The notes beneath the pieces were generated by a model. That model worked only from the letters and a program-made list of their open reading frames with translations. It was not told the DNA's origin and did not search any database. A DNA stretch of 64,000 bases from Hymenobacter taeanensis (GTDB lineage Bacteria; Bacteroidota; Bacteroidia; Cytophagales; Hymenobacteraceae). The stretch covers positions 619,501 to 683,500 of the forward strand of contig NZ_CP053538.1 of NCBI RefSeq assembly GCF_013137895.1. The letters are read 5' to 3'. The position numbers and the translations under genes are program-made. Position 1 is the first letter of the stretch. The number at the start of each line of letters is the position of its first letter. Positions 40,818 through 48,144 of the stretch are shown one piece after another.

Positions 40818-43800
40818 ATGCCCGTCTTCTCACATCTTCACTCTCACACGCAATATTCCCTTCTTGATGGCCAGGCCAGCATCGGCGCCCTCATGAAAAA
40901 GGCCCAGGCCGATGGGATGCCTGCCGTTGCTCTCACCGACCACGGTAATATGTTCGGGGCGTTCAACTTTGTAGCGGAAGCCAACAAATATAACGTGAAG
41001 CCCATTGTAGGGTGCGAGTTCTATATGGTGGAAGACCGGCACAAAAAGGCCTTCAGCCGCGAGAAGGGCGAGCGGGACAAGCGCTACCACCAGCTTCTGC
41101 TGGCCAAAGACCAGGCCGGCTACCACAACTTGGCCAAGCTTTGCTCCATGAGCTTTATCGAAGGGGTGTACTCCAAATTCCCCCGCATCGATAAGGAGAT
41201 ACTACTCAAGTATCATGAAGGACTGATTGCTACCTCCTGCTGCATTGGTGCTGAGATTCCGCAGGCTATTCTGTTTGAGAGCGAGGCCAAAGCCGAAGAG
41301 TTGCTGAAGTGGTGGCTGGATGTGTTTGAGGACGACTACTACATCGAGATTCAGCGCCACGGGCTGATGAACTTTGATGGCACGGGCAAGAGCCAGGAAG
41401 ACGTAAACCAGGTGCTGCTAGGCCTGGCCAAGAAATACAACGTGAAGGTTATCTGCACCAACGACTCGCACTACGTTGACCAGACCGACTTCGCCCCCCA
41501 TGATATTCTGCTCTGCGTGAACACCGGGGAAGAGCACAGCATCCCGGTTGGTGACTTCCAGACGCAGTATTTCCGCCTGATTTCCCAGGACAACAAGGTA
41601 CTCTACGACCACCTCGATAACCTGCGTCCCCTGTCGGGTCAGGATGCCAGCATCCGGCGGCAGCTGCAGCGCATTGATGAGGAAGCGCAAAGCCCCAAGC
41701 CGCGGGCCCGCTTCGGCTTTGCCAACGACCAGTTCTACTTCAAGACCCAGGAGGAGATGAACGCGCTGTTCGCCGATGTGCCAGAAAGCGTGGACAACAC
41801 CAACGAGATTGTAGATAAGATCACGCCGCCCAAGCTGCAGCGTGATATTCTACTTCCCAACTTTCCCCTCCCTCCCGAGCACCCCACCGCCGACGCCTTC
41901 CTGCGTCACCTTACCTTCAAAGGCGCCTTCGAGGGGCCTAAAGCCCGGTACTCGGAGCGGACGCCCGAGATTGAGGAGCGCCTCGACTACGAGTTGCGCG
42001 TGATTGAAACCATGGGCTTCGCGGGGTACTTCCTCATCACCCAGGACTTTATTAACCACGGCCGCAACATTGGCGTGGCCGTAGGCCCGGGCCGGGGCTC
42101 GGCGGCGGGCTCGGCAGTGGCCTACTGCATTGGTATCACCAACATTGACCCGATTAAGTACTCGCTGCTGTTTGAGCGCTTCCTGAATCCGGAGCGGGTG
42201 TCCATGCCCGATATTGATATTGACTTCGACGACGTGAACCGTCAGCGGGTAATTGACTACGTAGTAGATAAGTACGGCAAGACCCAGGTAGCCCAGATTA
42301 TTACCTTTGGTACCATGGCCGCCAAGTCCAGCATCAAGGACGTGTCGCGGGCCATGGACTTGCCCCTGCCGGTAGCCAACGACCTGGTGAAGATGGTGCC
42401 CGATCAGGTAGGTACTACGCTGCAGAAAGCCTTCGCGGAGAATCAGGAGCTGGACATGATCCGGCGCGATGATGCACCCGACAACCTGCGCGGCCAGATC
42501 CTGCGCCTCGCCGAGAAGCTGGAAGGCTCGGTGCGCAACACGGGTATCCACGCGGCCGGTGTTATTATCGCTCCCGACGATATTACCAAGTACATCCCCG
42601 TTTCCACGTCCAAGGACTCGGACCTGCTCGTTACGCAGTTCGACGGCAAAGTAATTGAGTCGGCGGGGATGCTGAAGATGGACTTCCTGGGGTTGAAAAC
42701 GCTCACGATTATCGTGGACGCCATAAACCTCATTGAGAAGAACCACGGCGTCAAAATCGATATTGACGCTATTCCGATTGACGACCAGAAAACCTACGAG
42801 CTCTACCAGCGCGGAGACACGATTGGTACGTTCCAGTTTGAATCGGAGGGCATGCGCATGTACCTCAAGGACCTCAAGCCCACCAACATTGAGGACCTGA
42901 TTGCCATGAACGCCCTGTACCGCCCGGGCCCGATGCAGTTCATCCCGAACTTCATTAACCGCAAGCACGGCAAGGAGCCGGTAGAATACCCACATGAGCT
43001 GCTGGAGCCCATCCTGAACTACTCCCAGGGCATTATGGTGTACCAGGAGCAGATCATGCAGACGGCCCAGATTCTGGCCGGCTACTCCCTCGGTGGCGCC
43101 GACCTGCTGCGCCGGGCTATGGGTAAGAAGGACATGAAGAAGATGGCCCTGGAGCGGGAGAAATTCTGCGAAGGCGCCGAGAAGCTGCACGGCATCAAGC
43201 CCAAGAAGGCCAACGAGGTGTTCGACGTGATGGAGAAGTTTGCGGCCTACGGCTTCAACCGCTCCCACTCCGCCGCCTACTCGGTAGTGGCCTACCAGAC
43301 CGGCTACCTCAAGGCCCACTACCCCGCCGAGTACATGGCCGCCGTGCTCACCAACAACATGGGCGACATCAAGAAGGTGACGTTCTTTATTGAGGAAGCC
43401 CGCAAGCAAGGCGTGGCCGTACTAGGCCCCGACGTGAATGAATCCATCCTGAAGTTCAATGTGAACAGCCAGGGTCAGATTCGTTTCGGGATGGCGGCCG
43501 TGAAGGGCGCCGGTGAAGCGGCCGTGGAGGAGATTGTGCAGGAACGCGATAAAAACGGCCCCTATTCCGATATTTTCGACTTCTCACGCCGCGTGAACTT
43601 ACGCGCCGTGAACAAAAAGACCTTCGAGAGCCTGGCCCAGGCCGGTGCCTTCGACTCGTTTGAGCGCTACCACCGTCGCCAGTACATTGAGGCGCCCTCC
43701 AATGACCAGAACGTTATTGAGAAGGCCATGCGCGTAGGCCAGCAGCACCAGGCCGCCAAAGAGTCGGCGCAGCAGAGCCTCTTTGGCGGCGGCGGTGATA

Positions 43801-44501
43801 TGATGGCCATCCCCATGCCCAAGATTGTGGACATGGAGCCCTGGAGCCCCACCGAGAAGTTGCGCCGCGAGAAAGAGGTAGTTGGCTTCTACCTGTCAGG
43901 CCACCCGCTCGATGACTTCAAGCTGGAAATTGACTCGTACTGCACCTGTGGCCTAGATAAGGTGGAGAACTACAAGAACCGCGACGTAACGGTGGCCGGC
44001 TTGATTTCAAACGTGCTGTTCAAGACCACCAAAACGGGTCAGCCATTCGTGAGCTTTAACATTGAAGACTACGAATCAAGCCTGAACCTGGCCCTCTTCC
44101 GCGACGACTACTCCAAGTTCTCGGCCCTGATTAACCCGCGTAACTACGATAAGGAGCAGGTGCCGCCCATGTTCATCCGGGGCAAATACGCCCAGCGCTT
44201 CCGCGACTCAGACCAGTTTGAGTTTAAGATTCTGACTATGGAGCCCCTGTTTAACGTGGCTGAAAAGCTGGCCAACGGGGTGCGGGTGCAACTAGACCTG
44301 CGCACCATCACGGAGCCGTTCATGGACCGCTTTATGGAAGCCGTGGAAGGCTGCGCAGGCTCTAAGAAGCTGGAAATTAAGTTTGCGGAGCCCCATGAGC
44401 ATCTGGCCGTAGACACCTACTCGCGCCGGTACCGCATTGAGCCGAAAGAGTTTATTCGGAAGATGCGCGAAATGGAAATTGACGCCTGCCAGCTGATTTA
44501 A
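40818..44501 (+). CDS. dnaE: DNA polymerase III subunit alpha
   Basis: The 1,227-residue replicative polymerase. PHP domain at the N-terminus (FSHLHSHTQYSLLDG, LTDHGNMFG, TNDSHYVD). The palm carries the catalytic motif PDIDIDFDD (464-472) and the finger region GPGRGSAAGS. The helix-hairpin-helix and OB-fold parts are at the C-terminus (GLISNVLFKTTKTGQPF). Compared with the E. coli enzyme there is an insert near residues 245-320 (NLRPLSGQD ... QAR...FYFKTQEEMN), common in Bacteroidota. The ATG at 40818 is preferred to an upstream TTG. A membrane-protein gene follows after 8 bases. Confidence 0.98.
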   Translation: MPVFSHLHSHTQYSLLDGQASIGALMKKAQADGMPAVALTDHGNMFGAFNFVAEANKYNVKPIVGCEFYMVEDRHKKAFSREKGERDKRYHQLLLAKDQAGYHNLAKLCSMSFIEGVYSKFPRIDKEILLKYHEGLIATSCCIGAEIPQAILFESEAKAEELLKWWLDVFEDDYYIEIQRHGLMNFDGTGKSQEDVNQVLLGLAKKYNVKVICTNDSHYVDQTDFAPHDILLCVNTGEEHSIPVGDFQTQYFRLISQDNKVLYDHLDNLRPLSGQDASIRRQLQRIDEEAQSPKPRARFGFANDQFYFKTQEEMNALFADVPESVDNTNEIVDKITPPKLQRDILLPNFPLPPEHPTADAFLRHLTFKGAFEGPKARYSERTPEIEERLDYELRVIETMGFAGYFLITQDFINHGRNIGVAVGPGRGSAAGSAVAYCIGITNIDPIKYSLLFERFLNPERVSMPDIDIDFDDVNRQRVIDYVVDKYGKTQVAQIITFGTMAAKSSIKDVSRAMDLPLPVANDLVKMVPDQVGTTLQKAFAENQELDMIRRDDAPDNLRGQILRLAEKLEGSVRNTGIHAAGVIIAPDDITKYIPVSTSKDSDLLVTQFDGKVIESAGMLKMDFLGLKTLTIIVDAINLIEKNHGVKIDIDAIPIDDQKTYELYQRGDTIGTFQFESEGMRMYLKDLKPTNIEDLIAMNALYRPGPMQFIPNFINRKHGKEPVEYPHELLEPILNYSQGIMVYQEQIMQTAQILAGYSLGGADLLRRAMGKKDMKKMALEREKFCEGAEKLHGIKPKKANEVFDVMEKFAAYGFNRSHSAAYSVVAYQTGYLKAHYPAEYMAAVLTNNMGDIKKVTFFIEEARKQGVAVLGPDVNESILKFNVNSQGQIRFGMAAVKGAGEAAVEEIVQERDKNGPYSDIFDFSRRVNLRAVNKKTFESLAQAGAFDSFERYHRRQYIEAPSNDQNVIEKAMRVGQQHQAAKESAQQSLFGGGGDMMAIPMPKIVDMEPWSPTEKLRREKEVVGFYLSGHPLDDFKLEIDSYCTCGLDKVENYKNRDVTVAGLISNVLFKTTKTGQPFVSFNIEDYESSLNLALFRDDYSKFSALINPRNYDKEQVPPMFIRGKYAQRFRDSDQFEFKILTMEPLFNVAEKLANGVRVQLDLRTITEPFMDRFMEAVEGCAGSKKLEIKFAEPHEHLAVDTYSRRYRIEPKEFIRKMREMEIDACQLI

Positions 44502-44509
44502 CAAGCAGG

Positions 44510-45028
44510 ATGCGCTTTTCGAGACAGACCAGCAGAGTTGGCCATATCCTGGGGTGCATGTGGTTTACTACTGTTCTCCTGTTCGGGTCTTTTCTAGCCT
44601 TTTCTAATTCTTCTGCTGATTTATCTGGATTAGATATAGGGGAAGGGGTAGTAGAAAAACGTGGAGTAATGCCTCACCAATCCAGAGCAGCTAATGGCCT
44701 ACGGGTTTCTTCAACGCTATTCTTCGTTAAGCTCTCGGGCTTGTCTCAGCTTCTGGCAGTTTATTATCCGGGTCAGGAGTACAGGTTCCTGCTGAATTCA
44801 ATTCAGGTAGGCGACACACTTAAGATCTGGTATAGGCACTCGTCTGATCAGGATGTGCCTAACCTGAATACCTATCAGATTACGAAGCGAAACCAAATCG
44901 TTTTGAATCAGGAGGAATATCGGGGCAAAGAAACACTCGCGGGCTACATAGCCTTAGCAGGCGCAGTTGTGACGGTGTGGCTGGGAATAAGGCAAGACAG
45001 GAAATACAGAAAAAACAGGCAGAATTAA
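44510..45028 (+). CDS. Hypothetical membrane protein after dnaE
   Basis: A 172-residue protein with two hydrophobic segments, near residues 12-32 and 145-163, enclosing an exported or cytoplasmic beta-rich domain of about 105 residues (LSQLLAVYYPGQEYRFL). The layout resembles DUF3592-type proteins, but I cannot confirm that. The C-terminus is strongly basic (RQDRKYRKNRQN). It starts 8 bases after dnaE and so is probably co-transcribed, though a functional link is not implied. Confidence 0.7.
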   Translation: MRFSRQTSRVGHILGCMWFTTVLLFGSFLAFSNSSADLSGLDIGEGVVEKRGVMPHQSRAANGLRVSSTLFFVKLSGLSQLLAVYYPGQEYRFLLNSIQVGDTLKIWYRHSSDQDVPNLNTYQITKRNQIVLNQEEYRGKETLAGYIALAGAVVTVWLGIRQDRKYRKNRQN

Positions 45029-45076
45029 GTTCATTAAAACTGCCACTATGGCCGAATGAACTTTCCGGCTCGCTGC

Positions 45077-45102
45077 TTGTTGAAACGCAATCTGCTACCT
45101 TG
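45077..45102 (+). promoter_or_regulatory. Candidate trxA promoter
   Basis: TTG (45077-45079), 16 bases, then TACCTTG (45096-45102), a one-base-short variant of TAnnTTTG. The same TACCTTGC string lies before the OmpA gene at 59280. Confidence 0.35.
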
Positions 45103-45154
45103 CGGTCCTGTTGACCGTAAACAGCACACACATTTCAACAAACCCCCTACTATT

Positions 45155-45484
45155 ATGGGACATAAAGCCATCGAAATTACCGATGCTAACTTCGACCAGA
45201 TCATCAACTCCGACAAACCCGTGCTCGTGGATTTCTGGGCCGAGTGGTGCGGTCCGTGCCGCATGGTAGGGCCGGTAGTAGAAGAACTGGCTGGTGAATA
45301 CGAAGGCAAAGCCGTTATTGGCAAAGTTGACGTAGACGCTAACCCTCAGACTTCAGCCAAATTTGGTATCCGTAGCATCCCCACCCTGCTTGTTTTCAAA
45401 AACGGGCAGATTGTAGATAAGCAAGTAGGTGCCGTTCCGAAGCACGTGCTGGCTCAAAAGCTCGATGCTCAGGTTACTGCGTAA
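45155..45484 (+). CDS. trxA: Thioredoxin
   Basis: A 109-residue thioredoxin, normal length. The active site is WCGPC (31-35) in [14 protein letters not shown]. The cis-Pro loop is [12 protein letters not shown]. It reduces protein disulfides with electrons from thioredoxin reductase (not in the window). The start at 45155 (MGHKAIEIT) was chosen on family length; the longer open frame runs over the promoter. A long perfect hairpin terminator follows. Confidence 0.97.
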   Translation: MGHKAIEITDANFDQIINSDKPVLVDFWAEWCGPCRMVGPVVEELAGEYEGKAVIGKVDVDANPQTSAKFGIRSIPTLLVFKNGQIVDKQVGAVPKHVLAQKLDAQVTA

Positions 45485-45494
45485 GTAAGCCCTG

Positions 45495-45564
45495 CCTACG
45501 GCCTATAGAAAACGCCCCGCCTTCTCTACGTGAGAACGGCGGGGCGTTTTCTATAGGCCGTAGG
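45495..45564. terminator. Bidirectional terminator with 27-bp perfect arms
   Basis: Arms 45495-45521 and 45538-45564 are exact complements, and the loop itself pairs (TTCTC/GAGAA). GC core CGCCCCGCC with flanking AAAA and TTTT. It separates trxA from the convergent YwqK/TonB-C gene. Confidence 0.92.
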
Positions 45565-45574
45565 CCAGTACCCT

Positions 45575-46537
45575 TTATTCGTCGTCGGGGTTGGTGGCAC
45601 GGGCCTCCGTGGGGGGCACCTGTACGGGGCGCACGCCTTTGAGCAGCGCAAAGCTGGGAGCAAAGTTTATGGGCATGGTAAAGGTCATGGCCGTTGGGAG
45701 GTTATACTCGCGGCCGGGCTCGAAAGCAGGCAAGCTTGCTACTACCCGGCAAGCCTCCTGGTCGGCATCGGGTGAGAGGCCCCGCACCACTCGTACCTGG
45801 CCTACGCGGCCATCCTCGCCCACGGTATAGCTCACATACACCGTACCCGTAATACCCTTCCGGCGCGAGTTTTTTGGGTACGTGGTATTGCGAGCAACGT
45901 AGTTCAGCAGGGCTTCTTGTCCGCCAGGAAATTGGGGTAGCTGCCGCACCTGCACTTTCCCCATGTAAGGCGAGCCATCCTGGTTGAAAAAGGCCAGAGC
46001 CAGGGGCTTGCCTTGGCGGTCTGGCAGGGCAATAGCGCTAAGCTGGCCCGTGTTGTAGTAGTAATGCCACTCCCCAACCAGCCGGCCGGTGTGGTAGCGC
46101 CCCTCAGAGCGTTTCTGGCCGTTGCGGTGCACGCTAATCCAGCGGCCTACGCGCTGGCCGTCGTTATACTCTCCGCGCTGGCTTACCCGGCCATCCTCAT
46201 ACCAGCCCACGTACAAGCCATTAGCTTCGTCGTCGCGGTAATGTACTTGCCCGGCCTTGGTACCTGAGGGGTGATACCACGTGAACAAGCCGTTGCGAAC
46301 GGGTGGGTCAATGGAAGACAGCACTCCTCGTAACAGCAACGTACCGTTGAGGGCATATTCCTGCATAGTATAAGTGCCCAACAGCTCACTTTTGCGGTCT
46401 ACAACCCTGTAATGGGTAGCGCTATCCGGTACTGTAACCTCGTCATGATCATTCAGATAGATGGCCGGCAAACTCTGAGCCGACGCCCAGAACGGAAAAC
46501 TGACCAACACGAGTAAAGCACTGACAAGGCCTTTCAT
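45575..46537 (-). CDS. Exported YwqK/MORN-repeat protein with TonB C-terminal domain
   Basis: A 320-residue protein with a signal peptide (MKGLVSALLVLVSFPFWASAQ). The middle (about 75-190) has MORN/YwqK-type repeats (NGLFTWYHPSGTKAG, NGLYVGWYEDGRV, VGRWISVHRNGQ, VGEWHYYYNTGQ). The end (about 215-300) is a TonB C-terminal domain (FPGGQEALLNYVARNTTYP, GTVYVSYTVGEDGRV). TonB-C normally contacts outer-membrane receptors; here there is a cleavable signal rather than a membrane anchor. Starting at 46537 avoids 24 residues upstream of the signal peptide. Function unknown; envelope role likely. Confidence 0.87.
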   Translation of the reverse strand: MKGLVSALLVLVSFPFWASAQSLPAIYLNDHDEVTVPDSATHYRVVDRKSELLGTYTMQEYALNGTLLLRGVLSSIDPPVRNGLFTWYHPSGTKAGQVHYRDDEANGLYVGWYEDGRVSQRGEYNDGQRVGRWISVHRNGQKRSEGRYHTGRLVGEWHYYYNTGQLSAIALPDRQGKPLALAFFNQDGSPYMGKVQVRQLPQFPGGQEALLNYVARNTTYPKNSRRKGITGTVYVSYTVGEDGRVGQVRVVRGLSPDADQEACRVVASLPAFEPGREYNLPTAMTFTMPINFAPSFALLKGVRPVQVPPTEARATNPDDE

Positions 46538-46686
46538 ACTTATTAGCTTAGACCAATTACGTAGGGGTTCCGACGAAATATACCTACTCCTGCTGTCTGG
46601 CCCAAGCACAATTTGTTTAAATCATGAAAAATACTATATTTCCTGTATCTCAGACAATTATCACCCACTCTTTTCCCTGCCCTTCT

Positions 46687-46995
46687 ATGAAAAGTTTCTT
46701 TGTTTGTCTGTACTTTTTAGCTTTATCCAGCTTAACGCTGCAGGCTCAAACAGCACCCTCCCGCACTAGCAGCACGGTTACTACATCTACGGCGGCCCGC
46801 ACGAGTGCGCATACCTCTACCGTAAAGTCAACCACGGGCCCTACTAAAGCTGACGGTACTCCTGACAGAAGATACGCACAGAACAAAGTGGCCAAGACTA
46901 CCACCGTAACGGGGCCCAAGAAGGCCGATGGCACGCGCGATATGCGGTACAAAGTCAATAAAACCACTACTACCCATTCTGCGGTTAAGAAATAA
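46687..46995 (+). CDS. Small exported Thr/Ser-rich protein with internal repeat
   Basis: A 102-residue product. Signal peptide (MKSFFVCLYFLALSSLTLQAQ) and a Thr/Ser/Ala-rich mature region, basic overall. It has two near-identical 18-residue units: TGPTKADGTPDRRYAQNK and TGPKKADGTRDMRYKVNK. No family is known to me. An upstream ATG at 46624 is possible, but the signal peptide starts at 46687. A near-match promoter TATATTTC lies at about 46638. It is closed by a terminator. Confidence 0.7.
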   Translation: MKSFFVCLYFLALSSLTLQAQTAPSRTSSTVTTSTAARTSAHTSTVKSTTGPTKADGTPDRRYAQNKVAKTTTVTGPKKADGTRDMRYKVNKTTTTHSAVKK

Positions 46996-47019
46996 CTTGT
47001 AGCTTCTTACTGGCCTACA

Positions 47020-47060
47020 CGCAAAAAAGCCCTGACAACTAATGCCAGGGCTTTTTTGCG
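47020..47060. terminator. Terminator with 15-bp arms
   Basis: CGCAAAAAAGCCCTG (47020-47034) and its exact complement (47046-47060). A- and T-tracts are on both sides, so it serves the small exported protein and the Lrp gene. Confidence 0.9.
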
Positions 47061-47072
47061 TAAACTGATCTG

Positions 47073-47537
47073 CTACAGTAATTGAATTGGCCGGTTAAAT
47101 GCCTCCTCCAGAGATATCAATGTTTCTGTGCGTTCAATGCCTTCAATCAGCTGAATCTGGCCGTGTAGCACATCGCGCAGGTGATTAGTATCGCGGCAAA
47201 TTAAGCGGGCAAATATGCCATAGGCTCCGGTAGTGAAGTCAATGCTAACCACTTCTGGAATTTGGCGCAGTTGATCTACTACGCTATTATACACGGAGCT
47301 TTTTAATAAATAAATACCCAAAAAAGCCCGAACACCATACCCAAGCTTCTGGTAATCAATTTTCAGCGTTGCTCCCTGTACAATGCCTAGCTCTTCTAAA
47401 CGAGCCATACGCACATGCACTGTACCACCGGATACGTGCACCTTACGGGCAATTTCTGTGTAAGGCATCTTAGCATCTTCAATAAGCAAGGCTAAAATGT
47501 TGCGGTCGGTGTCGTCAAGTTCGTAATTGCGGGCCAT
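47073..47537 (-). CDS. Lrp/AsnC-family transcription regulator
   Basis: A 154-residue regulator. The N-terminal winged helix (YELDDTDRNILALLIEDAKM ... IARKVHVSGGTVHVRMARL) binds DNA; the C-terminal RAM domain (GYGVRAFLGIYL, VVSIDFTTGAYGIFARLIC) binds amino acids and forms oligomers. Close relatives in Bacteroidota are short and often annotated as AsnC-type. It is divergent from the tRNA-like gene at 47696, and the space between is very A/T-rich. Confidence 0.95.
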   Translation of the reverse strand: MARNYELDDTDRNILALLIEDAKMPYTEIARKVHVSGGTVHVRMARLEELGIVQGATLKIDYQKLGYGVRAFLGIYLLKSSVYNSVVDQLRQIPEVVSIDFTTGAYGIFARLICRDTNHLRDVLHGQIQLIEGIERTETLISLEEAFNRPIQLL

Positions 47538-47646
47538 TTTTCAGTAAGTTGATTGAATATATTTCAATCCAGAAGATTCATTATTAAAAACTATGTAAAT
47601 TTTAATCCAAATGTCTGAAATTATTTTATAATAATCATGAAGAGCC

Positions 47647-47654
47647 TACATTTG
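47647..47654 (+). promoter_or_regulatory. -7 promoter element of the tRNA-like gene
   Basis: TACATTTG, full match to TAnnTTTG, 42 bases before the tRNA 5' end, in an A/T-rich setting with TTTT about 20 bases upstream. Confidence 0.5.
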
Positions 47655-47695
47655 TCATAATCCAACGCAGACGGCAGCGGAGCAATTTCATACAA

Positions 47696-47810
47696 TGTAG
47701 AGTGATGAAACTGGCAGACATGCCCTCCTCTCTCGAGGGTGGAGATTCGGGAAAAACTGGTCCGGCGGCCGGCTAACTACTCCGTGGAGGTTCGAATCCT
47801 TCTTCTACAG
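47696..47810 (+). tRNA. Unusual class II tRNA-like gene, apparent anticodon CUC
   Basis: The sequence folds as a complete tRNA. Acceptor TGTAGAG (47696-47702) pairs with TTCTACA (47803-47809), with G73 at 47810. T8, G9, D stem ATG/CAT and D loop AAACTGGCAGA keep A14, G18, G19 and A21. The anticodon stem CCCTC/GAGGG is perfect with loop CTCTCTC: U33 then CUC (47730-47732), then U37. The T stem GGAGG/CCTTC has loop TTCGAAT. The variable region is about 46 bases (47740-47785), with GGAG/CTCC and CCGG/CCGG helices. Type II arms belong to Ser, Leu and Tyr tRNAs, but CUC would read the Glu codon GAG. G73 fits Ser. CCA is not encoded. Identity is not settled. Confidence 0.75.
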
Positions 47811-47885
47811 CTTTTTCTTCTTTGGGTGGATAAACGTGAGGAGGGAAAACGGGACGTATCTGGGTGGGTGCGTTCCTATTTTGAG

Positions 47886-47918
47886 AGGCGGCATCTGGGT
47901 GGGTGCCGCCTTTTGTTT
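47886..47918 (+). terminator. Terminator after the tRNA-like gene
   Basis: AGGCGGCA (47886-47893) and TGCCGCCT (47904-47911) form a stem followed by TTTGTTTTTTTG. The loop carries the second copy of a 14-bp direct repeat. Confidence 0.8.
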
Positions 47919-48020
47919 TTTTGTATTTTCTGGGGCGGTTGTTTTTCTAACGCACCCTCCTTTTTTAAATCGGGTGCAAAGAACGCCATTTTTATGGCCT
48001 TATGCCCGCAAGCACATAAA

Positions 48021-48057
48021 AAATCCCGCTAGGCCTGTTGGTGGCCTAGCGGGATTT
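48021..48057 (-). terminator. Terminator of the DsbD gene
   Basis: Perfect 15-bp arms (AAATCCCGCTAGGCC at 48021-48035, complement at 48043-48057), followed on the minus strand by a T-run. Confidence 0.85.
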
Positions 48058-48144
48058 GGCTTTTACAAGCGGGCTTTGAGTGCTTAGCTTCTGAGTTGGG
48101 TTTTGTCCAACATGCTCAGCCGCGTAACCCCATCAGCAAGTGGC

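Noticed and set aside
41850..43409. A long open frame of about 519 codons on the minus strand
   Set aside because: It lies entirely opposite dnaE, whose protein is well matched to its family; the antisense frame is open only because of GC-biased third positions and has no recognisable domain.
47739..48032. A 97-codon frame running through the tRNA-like gene and its terminator
   Set aside because: The tRNA structure and terminator explain the sequence, and the frame has no sensible start or domain.
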